DNA of 64,000 bases from NCBI RefSeq assembly GCF_932526225.1, contig NC_064036.1, positions 4,279,501 to 4,343,500 on the forward strand, in the 5' to 3' direction. The notes under the pieces were generated by a model. It saw only the letters and a list, made by a program, of their open reading frames with translations. It did no database searches and was not told the origin of the DNA. This document shows positions 30,001 to 39,648 of the stretch, one piece after another. The stretch is from Nematostella vectensis (taxonomy: Eukaryota > Cnidaria > Anthozoa > Actiniaria > Edwardsiidae). The position numbers and the translations under genes are program-made. Position 1 is the stretch's first letter. Every line of letters begins with the position of its first letter.

Positions 30001-33000
30001 GAGTCCTGCTCGGATTTATCTAAAAAAAAGACGTTTATAGCGGTTTACCTGCGACTTGGGAAGTAAAACAAAGAAACTTAACATGATGGAACTTTGTCTT
30101 GTTGTCCAAGCTTGGTGAAAATCTTGAGAGCAGCATAGTAAAAGATGACTACGGGTTTGGGCGAATTCGCTGTTTACGTCTGACTTCTAACTACAAGTTC
30201 TATCGGCAAACGTCAAGAAATACAGCAAAAGAACAAACGACAGTCTCATTTTTATATGTAATTGAAGTAACCTAGGTAATATCAAACACAAGTTTTATGG
30301 TAGTACTTACATTGCTCTTGTAAGTGGTTTGTTTGGTTTTTGTTTTTCGTTTCTTCTTAGTACTTAAATATTACTTGTTTTTCTACAGTTTCAGTCCCAA
30401 CTCTACACTAAAAGCGGTCGGGCAAAGAAAACAGGGCTATCACTTTCTACGCTGACCGGAAAATGCTTATTTGCTTGTCCATATTCGCAGAAAAATATCT
30501 CAAACCAATCTTTTTCGGCGTCGATTGCCGACTTTTTGTGTGACATTTCGTGGGACCACATGGCTGTTCTTGCACCATCTCTTTCCTGATTGGCTATTCG
30601 TGCGCGCGTGATTGACATGCCGGATCTTGCAGTTAAAATTCGTGGGCCTTCATGCAACACTCCCCTTCCTCCCTCTCCGGTCTAAACAGTGTAGCATGCA
30701 GAGGGCTGACAACATCCCTTCCTTCGGGGGCTGATGAAGCAATTGGCGATTTCTTTTACCAGTCATTCAGAATCTTGTTTTTACTTAGGGTGTATTTAAG
30801 TCTGCACGACCAAAACCTCGACAAGAATCTCTTGCAAATGTACCCGTTTCTATAAACACTAACATCAAGTGCCGCAATTTTGCTATACTGTTTATCTGAT
30901 TCCTCTCTTTTTCTTTAACGCTATTGATCGTCCTTTTTGTTTCGTTGCGATTTTGTGAAGAAACTGAGGCTACGAGACTCGCCTGTACTCGAAACGTCGA
31001 TTTTTCTTGAGCGCGTCATTTTTTCCAAGTGAAGAACCTTGGCAACCTCTCGGCGGAACGTCTGGTTGAATATTATGTATATCAGCGGATTTGCGATGCA
31101 AGAACATAGCCAAAGCATGCTAACAAACGCACATAGAGAACGAGGAAGCGTAAAGAAAGCGGCATTTAATGACTCGTACCTCGAGGCCGCCATAAGGGGA
31201 ATGAAGCAGAGTGTGAAGGCACACAATGCCACAAATAGATATTTCGTGGTCTTTAATTCGCGTGCGCTTACTCCAGTGGTAGCCATAGCATGATTGTGCG
31301 ATCTTGCATACACATATACCCTGATATAAAACACGTAAATTGCAATTAGCGGGATAATAATTAGTAAAATGAAAAAGAAAAATGAAGCGCGAACCTTTTC
31401 GGGTAAAACCTGACAAAAACCATAACCTGGATGGAATTGAAAACCCGCATTTGTGAGTTGCCCGGCCATTATTACTATAGAAATCAGCCAGGAGACGCCC
31501 ACTGTTAAAAGTGTGGTGTTTCTTCGAAAGAATCGATCGTGTAGCGTTTGTCGGACCACTCTTAGATACCTCTGAATGGCCATCAAGCCCAATGTAATTA
31601 TTGTATTTGTGGTTGCAGCAGTCAAAATAAAGCCCTGAACACTACACACTGTTTCACTCAGGTCCCATTCTCCAGTCATGAAATAGTAGCAAAGAAGAGG
31701 CCCTCTCGATATCCCAGTGAGCAGATCCCCGAACGCTATTGCCATGATGTACAGATAGGAAGGTGATCGTAGCCGAGCGTTCTGTTGAATAGCTTTAAGT
31801 ACAAGAACATTGCATAGAATAATACTTGATGTAAGAATGACGAAAACCGCGCTTTCACTCACCCATGTCGCCAGATTGCGGTTCTTCATCTCTGAAAAAA
31901 GGGCTTCTTTTGCCTGCTTCTGTGTTTCCGGCGACATTGTGTCTTTACGGTTTGACTTGCAGAGTTTTTCTATTTGGTACCAGGACTTGTTTTAACAAAT
32001 TTCACTCTTCGCATAACAAGTTTTTCTTGTGATGAGGATCAATTCCTGTCCTTTTTTCTTCAGCGTGCTTTTTTTTTCTCCATAGTGTTACTGCTTCGGG
32101 CTGATTCTATTGCCCGGATATCCTATACTTGTGATTATTAGAGAATCTTTGCGAGGTGTAACCGCTACGTAAATAGCAAATGCATAAATCAGTCGGTGAA
32201 TATCCAAGAAAATAGCATTTCTCACTGAAAACGGTAAATCAAGTATAGAGACGATATTTGGAAGATGGTGATCACATCAAGCACTCTACGTGTACTTGCT
32301 AAGAAGGATTCGATGTATTCCCAGAGATTGGCGTCGAATAGAGATGGGATCCACAAAAAACACATGTATTCTCAGTCACAGCGGGGTTTACTGAAGACAA
32401 CGAGATCAGTTTGAAATTTGTTTCAGAGCAGCTGCGGGGAATTGATTGCTGTATAGAGAAACATGAATGGTGTCTAACTGACTTGAGGTAATTGGTTTTA
32501 GTGGTTAGAAACAACAGGAATTTATGCTTTCTTGATAGAAATTATAATTTTAATTTAGCATGATATTTTTGAAACACACATATGGGTACAGCTTTATAAC
32601 AAATGTTTCCCTGACCTCAAATTCTCGAACGTCTTGAAAATAACGCGTCGTATCTCTAGTTCTCACCTGTTTGTTTTTATAACTTCCATGTTGAAACTAA
32701 ATCGATTATTTCGGGTTGGATTATGCAAACACTTTGTCTTTCATAACGAAACTTGAAAGCAGCGCAGTTTGCGACTTTAGTGTGTTCTTGGCTACACCTG
32801 TCTGGCAAGCATACGGAATGTTAACAAATATTCAGACCATCTTAAATTAGCGTGTTCAATGTTCTCTTCAATTCTGCATACTTTATTCAGGCAAGTGATA
32901 ATTTGTTTCAAAATGAAAATCATCCCTCTGTGTTTAGTCCGCAAACAAGATATCCTTTCTAGTAGCTCCGCTATATTTCGTTTTCGCCATCTTCTTACAC

Positions 33001-36000
33001 ATCATACGTCTCTATTTGTTTGCTAGGGTTACCAGTGCATCTGTATGCACCAAATTGATTTGCTTACATTAAATAGTATTTGGGAAAAGTTATCAAATTT
33101 CAGTGTTCAAATTTTAATAGTTCCAAAGTTTTGAAGATAAAATTTGTGGGGCCTCAAATCCCCCCTCCCTCCCCCACTCTCTCCGGTCTAAACAGGGTAG
33201 CATTTATGAGGACTGACAAAACCCCTTCCTATAATTGCCGGGGGCTGATGAAGCAATTAGAACTTTCTTTTACCAGCCATTCAGAATTTTGTTTTTACTT
33301 AGGGTGTGTTAAGTCTGCACAACATAAAACTCGTCAAGAATCTCTAGCAAATGTACCCGTTTCTATAAACACTAACATCGAGTGCCGCAATTTTGCTATC
33401 CTGTTTATTCGATTTCTCTCTTTTTTTCTAACGTCCTTGTTGATCGTCCTTATTGTTTCTTTGCGATTTTGTGAAGACACTAAGGCTATGAGACTCGCCT
33501 GTAACCGAAACGTCGATTTTTCTCGTCATTTTTTCCAAGCGAAGAACCTTGGCGACCTCTCGGCGGAACGTCTGGTTGAATATTATGTATATCAAAGGAT
33601 TTGCGATGCAAGAACATAGCCAAAGCATGCTAACAAACGCACATAAAGAACGAGGAAGAGTAAAGAAAGCGGCATTTAATGACTCGTACCTAGAGGCCGC
33701 CATAAGGGGAATGAAGCAGAGTGTGAAGGCACACAATGCCACAAATAGATATTTCGTGGTCTTTAATTCGCGTGCGCTTACTCCAGTGGTAGCCATAGCA
33801 TGATTGTGCGATCTTGCATACACATATACCCTGATATAAAACACGTATATTGTAATTAACGGGATAATAATTAGTAAAATGAAAATGATAAATGCACGGC
33901 CAGCCTTTAGTGGTACTGCCTGACAAAAACCATAACCTGGATGGAAATGAAAACCCGCATTTGCGATTTGCATTGTCATTATTACTATAGAAATCAGCCA
34001 AGCGACGCCCACTGTTAAGTGTCGTGTTCCTTCGAAAGAATCGATCGTGTAGCGTTTGTCGGACCACTCCTAGATACCTCTGAATGGCCATCAAGCCCAA
34101 TGTAATTATTGTATTTGTGGTTGCAGCAGTCAAAATAAAGCCCTGAACACTACACACTGTTTCACTCAGGTCCCATTCTCCAGTCATGAAATAGTAGCAA
34201 AGAAGAGGCCCTCTCGATATCCCAGTGAGCAGATCCCCGAACGCTATTGCCATGATGTACAGATAGGAAGGTGATCGTAGCCGAGCGTTCTGTTGAATAG
34301 CTTTAAGTACAAGAACATTGCATACAATAATACTTGATGTAAGAATGACGAAAACCGCGCTTTCACTCACCCATGTCGCCAGATTGCGGTTCTTCATCTC
34401 TGAAAAAAGGGCTTCTTTTGCCTGCATCTGTGTTTCCGGCGACATTGTGTCTTCAAGGTTTGACTTGCAGAGTTTTTCTATTTGGTACAAGGACTTGTTT
34501 TCACACATTTCACTCTTCGTATATTGCGCTTTTCTTGTGCAGAGGATCAACTCCTGTCCTTTTTTCTTCAGCGTGCTTTTGTTTTCTCCATAGTGTTACT
34601 GCTTCGGGCTGATTCTATCGCCCGGATATCCTATACTTGTGATTATGAGAGAATCTTTGCGAGGTGTAACCGCTACGTAAATAGCAAATACATAAATCAG
34701 TCGGTGAATATCCAAGAAAATAGCATTTCTCACTGAAAACGGTAAATCAAGTATAGAGACGATTATTTGGAAGATGGTGATCACATCAAGCACTCTACGT
34801 GTACTTGCTAAGGTGGATTCGATGTATGCCCAGAGATTGGCGTCGAATAGAGATGGGATCCACAAAAAACACATGTATTCTCAGTCACAGAGGGGTTTAC
34901 TAAAGACAACAAGACAAATTTGTAATGTTTCAGAGCAGCTGCGGGGAATTGATTGCTGTATAGAGAATAATGAGTGGTGTCTTACTGACTTGAGGTAATT
35001 GGTTTAGTGACGAGGAACAACAGAACAGATTTATGCTCCCTGGATAGAAATTTTCACTGTAACTTGGCATGAGTTTTATTTTAACACACATGAGCACTAC
35101 TTTATAACAAATATGTGGTCCTAACCCGTAAGTCTTGAAAATAACGCGTCGTATCTCTAGTTCTCACCTGTTTGTTTTTGTAATTGCCATGTTGAATCTA
35201 AATCGATTATTTCGGGTTGGATTATGCACACACTTTGTCTTTCATAACGAAACTTGAAAGCAGCGCAGTATGCGACTTTATGGTGTCCTGGATTGCACCT
35301 GTCGGCAAGCATACGGATTTTTATAGCGATTCTCAATACATCGCGACCCTTTGCCTTTCTAATGACATTCTAACTGTGATTTTGGTTAGTTCGTGGACGT
35401 CAATCATCCGCGTTTCCATAACGATCAAGGCAGACTTCATTTGTTTCGTGTATCGAAAGTTGTAGTCGACTTTACTCAGGGCCCAAGAGAGCCACATTTT
35501 ACAACACAGTAAAGAAACGCAAAAGTTCAGTTCTCATAAAAGGGTAAAAAATATATTGCAAAACATTCAAGGTTAACGTTTTGCCAGTCATCTCACAAAG
35601 AAAGCCTCGAAACTCTTCAAGATTGGATCGCTGTCATGCAAGTCAGCAAACGGCCACGGTTATCGGCGATAATTTCATCTTGTTCAGATAATATTTGATT
35701 TTGCGACCTGCTAATTAGATTATCACTTTCTCTTATTCCTGTGAATCTTTTCCTTTACTGTTCGTGGCTTGTTCCAAACGTTTTGAAGCAATTTCAGCTG
35801 ATCATTTGAGCCAAACCGACCTACGCACTTCGATCCCCAATCTAACAAACAAATGAAGTTGACTGCGAAACTACGATCGTTATGGAAACGCGGATGATTG
35901 ACGTCCTCGAACTAACCAAAAGCACTGTTAGAATGTCAAGGCGAAGGGTCGCGATGTTTTAGACCATCTTAAAGCCGCATTGTCACCAGTTTACTTCCGG

Positions 36001-39000
36001 AGGTCCGACGGAAACCTCAACCGTTAAAAGACAAAAGAATCTATTAGAATCCGAGATATTTAACAGGCCATCCGCTCTAAATTATCGATCACATCCTCAA
36101 AGAAACTTCCAATAGACACACTGCTTTCAATATTTTGAAATATTTTTCGCGTTTTCCGTTAAAAATCATCGGGGATTGCTACGTAATCGACCTGAAGTAA
36201 ACTGCTGACAATGCGGCTTTAAATTAGCGTGTTCAAGGTCCTTTTGAATTCTGCATTCTCTATACAGGCAAATGATAATTTGCTTTAAAATGAAAATCAT
36301 CCCTCTGTGTTTAGTCCGTCATTGTAAAGAAAATATACAAGATATCCTTCATTTTTGCTTTGCTATATTTCGTTTTAATCTACTTTTCAGAAATCCTACG
36401 TCTCTATTTGCTTGCCAGAGTTACTAGTGAATTTGTATACACCAAATAGCTGCGTTTAAATAATATTTAGGAAAAGTCATCAAATTTCTGTGTTCAAGTC
36501 GATAGATAGATAAATAGATAGATAGATAGCTTTATTAATGTGAACGTTGCAGCCAGTAGGCTGAATTATATTTACAAGATATAACTATGATAAAACCTAT
36601 GATAAAACTATAATACATATTTATATATTAAATATAAAAGGTTCTAAAGTTAAAATAAGTTCAAAGATCTAGGTTTTAAAAATATTGACACGTTAGCATT
36701 GTGCATTAAAATGTGTTTTTTGCCCTAACAACAAAAACCGTAGCCTGGCAAAATATACGTAAACTTACAAAACGTAACTGACAAAAACCGTAGCCTGGAT
36801 GAAAACGGAAACCCGCTTTTGTGAGATGGATGATCATTATTACTATAGAAATTAGCCAGGAGACGCCCACTGTTAAAAGTGTCGTGTTTCTTCGAAAGAA
36901 ACGATCGTGTAGCGTTTGTCGGACCACTCCTAGATACCTCTGAATGGCCATCAAGCCCAATGTAATTATTGTATTTGTGGTTGCAGTAGTCAAAATAAAT
37001 CCCTGAAAACTACACACTGTTTCACTCAGGTCACATTCTCCAGTCATGAAATAGTAGCAAAGAAGAGGCCCTCTAGATATCCCAGTGAGCAGATCCCCGA
37101 ACGCTATTGCCATGATGTACAGATAGGAAGGTGATCGTAGGCGGGCGTTCTGTTGAATAGCTTTAAGTACAAGAACATTGCATAGAATAATACTTGATGT
37201 AAGAATGACGAAAATCGCGCTTTCACTCACCCATGTCGCATAATTGCGGTTCTTCATCTCTGAAAAAAAGGCTTCTTTTGCCTGCTTCTGTGTTTCTGGC
37301 GACAATGTCTCCTCTTGGAAATGCAGACGTGTGTTTTCGCACCCAGGACCTTATATATATACTTTTTGTAAATTATTTGCCATGCGATTTGAATTCAGAT
37401 CTTTCACCGTATTTCTTGCATTTCCCTCTCTGCCAATGGTTCAGAAGGTGTTAGATAACAAATGTGTAACCCTTGGTGACGATATACTCACTATGATGTG
37501 ACTGCTAACTAGCGAATGCACTCTACGTATCCTCTTCTCTATGAATGGGCCTTCTAAAAACATTGTCATTGTTACCTATAAGGACTAACTGCCTTTTTCA
37601 GCCAGAGCAGTAGTTTACATTAGTCAGACAGATAATGAAACGGTTTAACTGTTTATACTGAAGGGCATAGACCTTATTAACAACTAAGAAACATTTTTGA
37701 AAACCAATTAAAATGCTATCCAGAACAGTTGCTGGGAAATGGAACAGTTGCTGAGAAATGATTGCAGTGTAGAAAAGCTTGATTGCCGCCATGTTGACTG
37801 AAAGTAAAGATAGCATAGAGAGTAGATAATTGGTATGTATAGATTCGTTATCACTTCGCTGCATAACATAAATTCGATAAGGGTTGAACTTCGAGTTTTT
37901 GTAGATTTGGATACAATACTTTCCTCGATAACCCTAGTGAATTGAAGCTGAAAATTATAAGCTTTTACCTATTTGTTGTTTATCTGTTATGGGTCACAAT
38001 GCAAACACTGCAGTGTAATATTCAGGACTTCACCTTTTCGCATCACAAGTATGGGGACAATAAATCAGCATTATGTGGGCCTTTGTTAAATAAAGAAATA
38101 CTCTCAGATTCCATTCATTTTATTTTTCTTCTGTTAGTGTGGTTTGAAATCTTGTTTTATGAAAGATTGTCAAACTGAGATTAAAGAATTTAATATCGGT
38201 TGTTCTCAACATGTTGTCTATTTTTTTCGGGGGGGGGGGGGGGTAGGGAAAAAGACTTATTCATACTATGTGTTTTAGGCATATTTGGAGTTTTTCGCGA
38301 GGGAAGAAATCGCTTTAGAGCTTTACCATCAGCTGAAGGATGGCACTAGGATCAACTTTCATCTCGTCAATTCTTCGGTAAGTCATTGTAATCCTAAAGT
38401 GGATCTCAGATCCTGGATTGCAGAATCTAAACGTAGTAAGAACTATATGCACTATGAAACAAATTCACTATGAAACAAATTCTCCTCCAACGACATCTCT
38501 TCCCACATGAACAGCTGCATCATATTACCGGTTTTGAGATACCATTTCCTCATATGGTTTCAGGGTGAGAGTGATTTCACGAATGCAAATATGTACTCAC
38601 CGAATGCCGTCACGTGGGGTGTGTTCCCAGGCTCGGAGATCCTCCAGCCGACAGTAGTAGACCCGATAGCATTCCATTACTGGAAGGTAAGTCTCCTTCC
38701 GACCCGATAGCATCCCATTACTGAAAGTGAAGACTACCCTCAAGACTCGATAGCATTCCATTCCTGAAAGGCAAGACGACTACCCGTAAGACTCGTTAGC
38801 ATTCCATTATTGAAAGTCAAGACTACCCTAAAGACTCGATAGCATTCCATTACTGAAAGGCAAGACGACTACCCGTAAGACTCGATAGCATTCCATTACT
38901 GAAAGGCAAGACGACTACCCGTAAGACTCGATAGCATTCCATTACTGAAAGGTAAGTCTCCTCCCGACCCGATAGCATCCATTACTGGAAGGTGCCTATT

Positions 39001-39648
39001 CTCCAGAACCGATAGCATCCCATTACTGAAAGTCAAGACTACCCTTAAGACTCGATAGCATTCCATTACTTGGAAGGTAAGTTTCCTCCCGACCCGATAG
39101 CATCCATTACTGGAAGGTGTCTATTCTCCAGAACCGATAGCATCCCATTACTGAAAGACAAGACTACCCTTAAGACTCGATAGCATTCCATTACTGAAAG
39201 GCAAGACGACTACCGGTTAGACTCGATAACATTCCGTTACTGGAAGGTTAGTCTATCCTTCAGACCCAATAGCATTCCATTACTGGAAGGTTAGTCTATC
39301 CTTCAGATACACAAAAAAGAAACCATTCACTCCAAGCTCTGACAAATGATTATTTTCCATATTTTCCGTCATTTTTGTTGTTCTCCCTGTTTCGAATTAT
39401 TGCACTTGTTTTATTTAAGCGTATCGGACAACACTTCTATCGCCTTTGTTTTTTATCATCAGGACGAGGCTTTCGGGCTGTGGAAACAGCAGTGGGGGCG
39501 TCTGTACCGCGAAGGCTCGCGATCACGTGATATCATCGACTCCATCTACGACAGCTATTACCTCGTTAACTTGGTAGACAATGACTATGTAGGCGGGAAC
39601 AGCCTGTTTGATATCCTAGATGGCGTCATCAAGAAGGTACAGAGTTAA
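21020..39648 (+). CDS. MTHFR: MTHFR-family protein (methylenetetrahydrofolate reductase-like) with degenerate catalytic motifs
   Basis: Eight coding exons: 21020-21422, 21820-21933, 23154-23341, 23665-24228, 24736-24918, 38279-38377, 38564-38686 and 39463-39648. All phases agree; 619 residues (human 656). The regulatory half is well conserved: [78 protein letters not shown] and [10 protein letters not shown]. The TIM-barrel half keeps FSVEIFPPK (catalytic Glu, E34), [13 protein letters not shown] and [10 protein letters not shown]. The family motif around LRGD, whose Asp (E. coli MetF Asp120) acts on flavin/folate, reads GIRAQRPAP, and YPxxHPE reads YPSQRCDW. Enzymes of this family reduce 5,10-CH2-THF to 5-methyl-THF. 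Here activity is doubtful and a paralogue or pseudoenzyme is possible. ATG 21020 is the first Met in its exon, and an upstream coding exon is not excluded. AATAAA lies at 39874. Confidence 0.93.
21615..21705 (-). repeat. tRNA-like SINE remnant (Pol III box A/B)
   Basis: Read on the minus strand, TAGCTTAGTGGTTCAG resembles a tRNA box A and GTTCGAGTCTG resembles box B about 40 nt downstream. It does not fold into a convincing tRNA, so a tRNA-derived SINE fragment is the best guess. Confidence 0.35.
22100..22262 (+). repeat. tRNA-like SINE remnant
   Basis: TGATAGCTCAGTGGTGCAGG resembles a box A head, followed by sequence like the GTGTCCTTGAGCAAGGCACTT block of many SINEs (here GTGTTCTTGAATAAGGACTT). 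No clear box B. Low confidence. Confidence 0.3.
22295..22997. mobile_element. MITE with CAGGCCCGTACCC terminal inverted repeats, MTHFR intron 2
   Basis: Left end CAGGCCCGTACCCAGGGG and right end CTTGGGTACGGGCCTG are inverted repeats (about 14 bp). The element is flanked by CAGTC on both sides (22290-22294 and 22998-23002), a likely 5-bp target duplication. The 703-bp body has no transposase frame. Confidence 0.75.
24941..25334. mobile_element. Harbinger-like MITE with long TIRs, MTHFR intron 5
   Basis: Ends GACCCCGCCCCCACGTTTCC and its inverted counterpart (reverse complement GACCCTGTCCCAACGTATCC) continue as imperfect inverted repeats for about 50 bp. The element is flanked by TTA on both sides (24938-24940, 25335-25337), matching PIF/Harbinger target preference. 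It begins 22 bp after the splice donor of exon 5. Non-autonomous. Confidence 0.75.
25978..29490. repeat. 3.5-kb minisatellite of ~103 34-bp units, MTHFR intron 5
   Basis: The unit is CTTGTTTCGTTGCCCATAAC followed by GCCTGCTAGTGCTR. Units vary at a few fixed positions (TTTCGTT/TTTCCTT, GCTAG/GTTAG, TGCTGC/TGCTAC). The period is 34 bp nearly throughout, with a few off-length units in the last 300 bp. Shared private variants show a 1734-bp (51-unit) higher-order period. 34 is not a multiple of three, so no coding role. There are no unique spacers, so it is not a CRISPR array. Confidence 0.97.
29891..30611. mobile_element. TIR element inserted in the 3' flank of GPCR copy 1
   Basis: Left arm ACGCGCGCACGAATATCCAA and right arm TTGGCTATTCGTGCGCGCGT are inverted repeats (about 20 bp). 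The intervening ~700 bp is absent from the equivalent place in unit 2 (near 33105). No transposase frame and no clear target duplication. Boundaries approximate. Confidence 0.5.
30921..31937 (-). CDS. Class A (rhodopsin-family) orphan GPCR, copy 1, intact
   Basis: Intronless 338-residue frame, ATG 31937, nested antisense in MTHFR intron 5. Seven hydrophobic segments are seen. TM1 has N43 (LCNVLVL), TM2 D71 (AIAFGDLL), TM3 starts at C98, TM4 W150, ECL2 C175 pairs with C98, TM5 P196, TM7 NPLIY (283-287), and a basic helix 8 follows (FRREVAKVL). Deviations from class A consensus: DRY at the TM3 end is QRY (122-124), and CWxP in TM6 is CFIP (244-247), removing the toggle Trp. The ligand is unknown. 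It looks like one of the lineage-specific cnidarian class A receptors. Copies 2 and 3 nearby are broken, so this may be the only functional member here. Confidence 0.88.
   Translation of the reverse strand: MSPETQKQAKEALFSEMKNRNLATWVSESAVFVILTSSIILCNVLVLKAIQQNARLRSPSYLYIMAIAFGDLLTGISRGPLLCYYFMTGEWDLSETVCSVQGFILTAATTNTIITLGLMAIQRYLRVVRQTLHDRFFRRNTTLLTVGVSWLISIVIMAGQLTNAGFQFHPGYGFCQVLPEKVRASFFFFILLIIIPLIAIYVFYIRVYVYARSHNHAMATTGVSARELKTTKYLFVALCAFTLCFIPLMAASRYESLNAAFFTLPRSLCAFVSMLWLCSCIANPLIYIIFNQTFRREVAKVLHLEKMTRSRKIDVSSTGESRSLSFFTKSQRNKKDDQ
33428..34445 (-). pseudogene. GPCR copy 2 with a 2-nt frameshift
   Basis: Near-identical to copy 1 from the equivalent ATG (34445) to a C-terminus slightly extended past DDQ. 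Near 34016-34018 the codons for the TM3-TM4 loop (T-T-L-L-T) lack 2 nt relative to copies 1 and 3 (CTTAACA instead of CTTTTAACA on the coding strand). This shifts the frame before TM4. The rest of the frame is open, so the lesion is young, or is a sequencing error or allele. Confidence 0.85.
35337..35959. mobile_element. Long-inverted-repeat (foldback-like) element in GPCR unit 3
   Basis: Arms of about 100 bp, 35338-35440 and 35855-35958, are inverted copies: ACATCGCGACCCTT and GTCAATCATCCGCGTTTCCA on the left, their complements on the right. The stretch is absent from the equivalent site in unit 2 (near 32820-32833). No transposase frame. A target duplication is not evident. Confidence 0.65.
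35969..36222. mobile_element. piggyBac-like MITE with TTAA target duplication
   Basis: The body 35973-36218 (246 bp) starts AGCCGCATTGTCACCAGTTT and ends with the inverse; the TIRs match at 24 of 25 positions. TTAA flanks both ends (35969-35972, 36219-36222). The paralogous unit 2 has the empty site with a single TTAA (CCATCTTAAATTAGCG near 32841). TTAA duplication with precise sites is characteristic of piggyBac. Non-autonomous. Confidence 0.85.
36501..36650 (-). mobile_element. LINE 3' end with (ATCT)n tail
   Basis: On the minus strand, GCCTACTGGCTGCAACGTTC is followed by ACATTAATAAAG and a TATC/TATT tail (36535-36501). It interrupts sequence that continues in units 1 and 2 after GTTCAAGTC/GTTCAAATT and is associated with loss of the GPCR copy 3 3' half. 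The left limit of the LINE body is uncertain. Confidence 0.65.
36780..37305 (-). pseudogene. GPCR copy 3, start codon lost and C-terminal half missing
   Basis: Matches copy 1 from residue 1 to the ECL2 motif [12 protein letters not shown]. The start codon position is TTG (37305-37303) where copies 1 and 2 have ATG. TM5 to the C-terminus is absent: homology stops at about 36780, after which comes a partial duplication of CAAAAACCGTAGCCTGG and then LINE 3' sequence. It is intact at the site of the copy 2 frameshift. Confidence 0.88.
38700..39306. repeat. Tandem array grown from the exon 7 / splice-donor junction of MTHFR
   Basis: About 14 copies of a 40-46-bp unit whose core, GATAGCATTCCATTACTGGA, is the last coding part of exon 7 (PIAFHYW), often followed by GTAAGT-like sequence. 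Two copies reproduce a consensus donor (GGTAAGTCTC at 38951, GGTAAGTTTC at 39076). The remainder is mutated (AAAGGCAAGACG etc.). It fills most of intron 7. Confidence 0.9.

Larger units (their letters stand above)
29497..37560. repeat. Tandem segmental triplication carrying three GPCR copies
   Basis: Three units (about 29.5-32.3, 32.3-34.8 and 34.8-37.5 kb) share the GPCR gene and its flanks. For example the block GCGGGGAATTGATTGCTGTA recurs near 29642, 32435 and 34939, and TTGGGAAAAG/TTAGGAAAAG near 29851, 33083 and 36466. Each unit has its own deletions and mobile insertions, so the order of events can be read. Confidence 0.85.

Noticed and set aside
31039-31293. 84-codon plus-strand frame, repeated at 33549-33803
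   Set aside because: It is the antisense shadow of the GPCR coding region, and its repetition only reflects the gene duplication.
34596-34874. 92-codon hydrophobic minus-strand frame upstream of GPCR copy 2
   Set aside because: The equivalent stretch between copies 1 and 2 (32100-32350) has a 1-nt indel that breaks it, and no family was recognised; it is probably noncoding 5' flank shared by the duplication.
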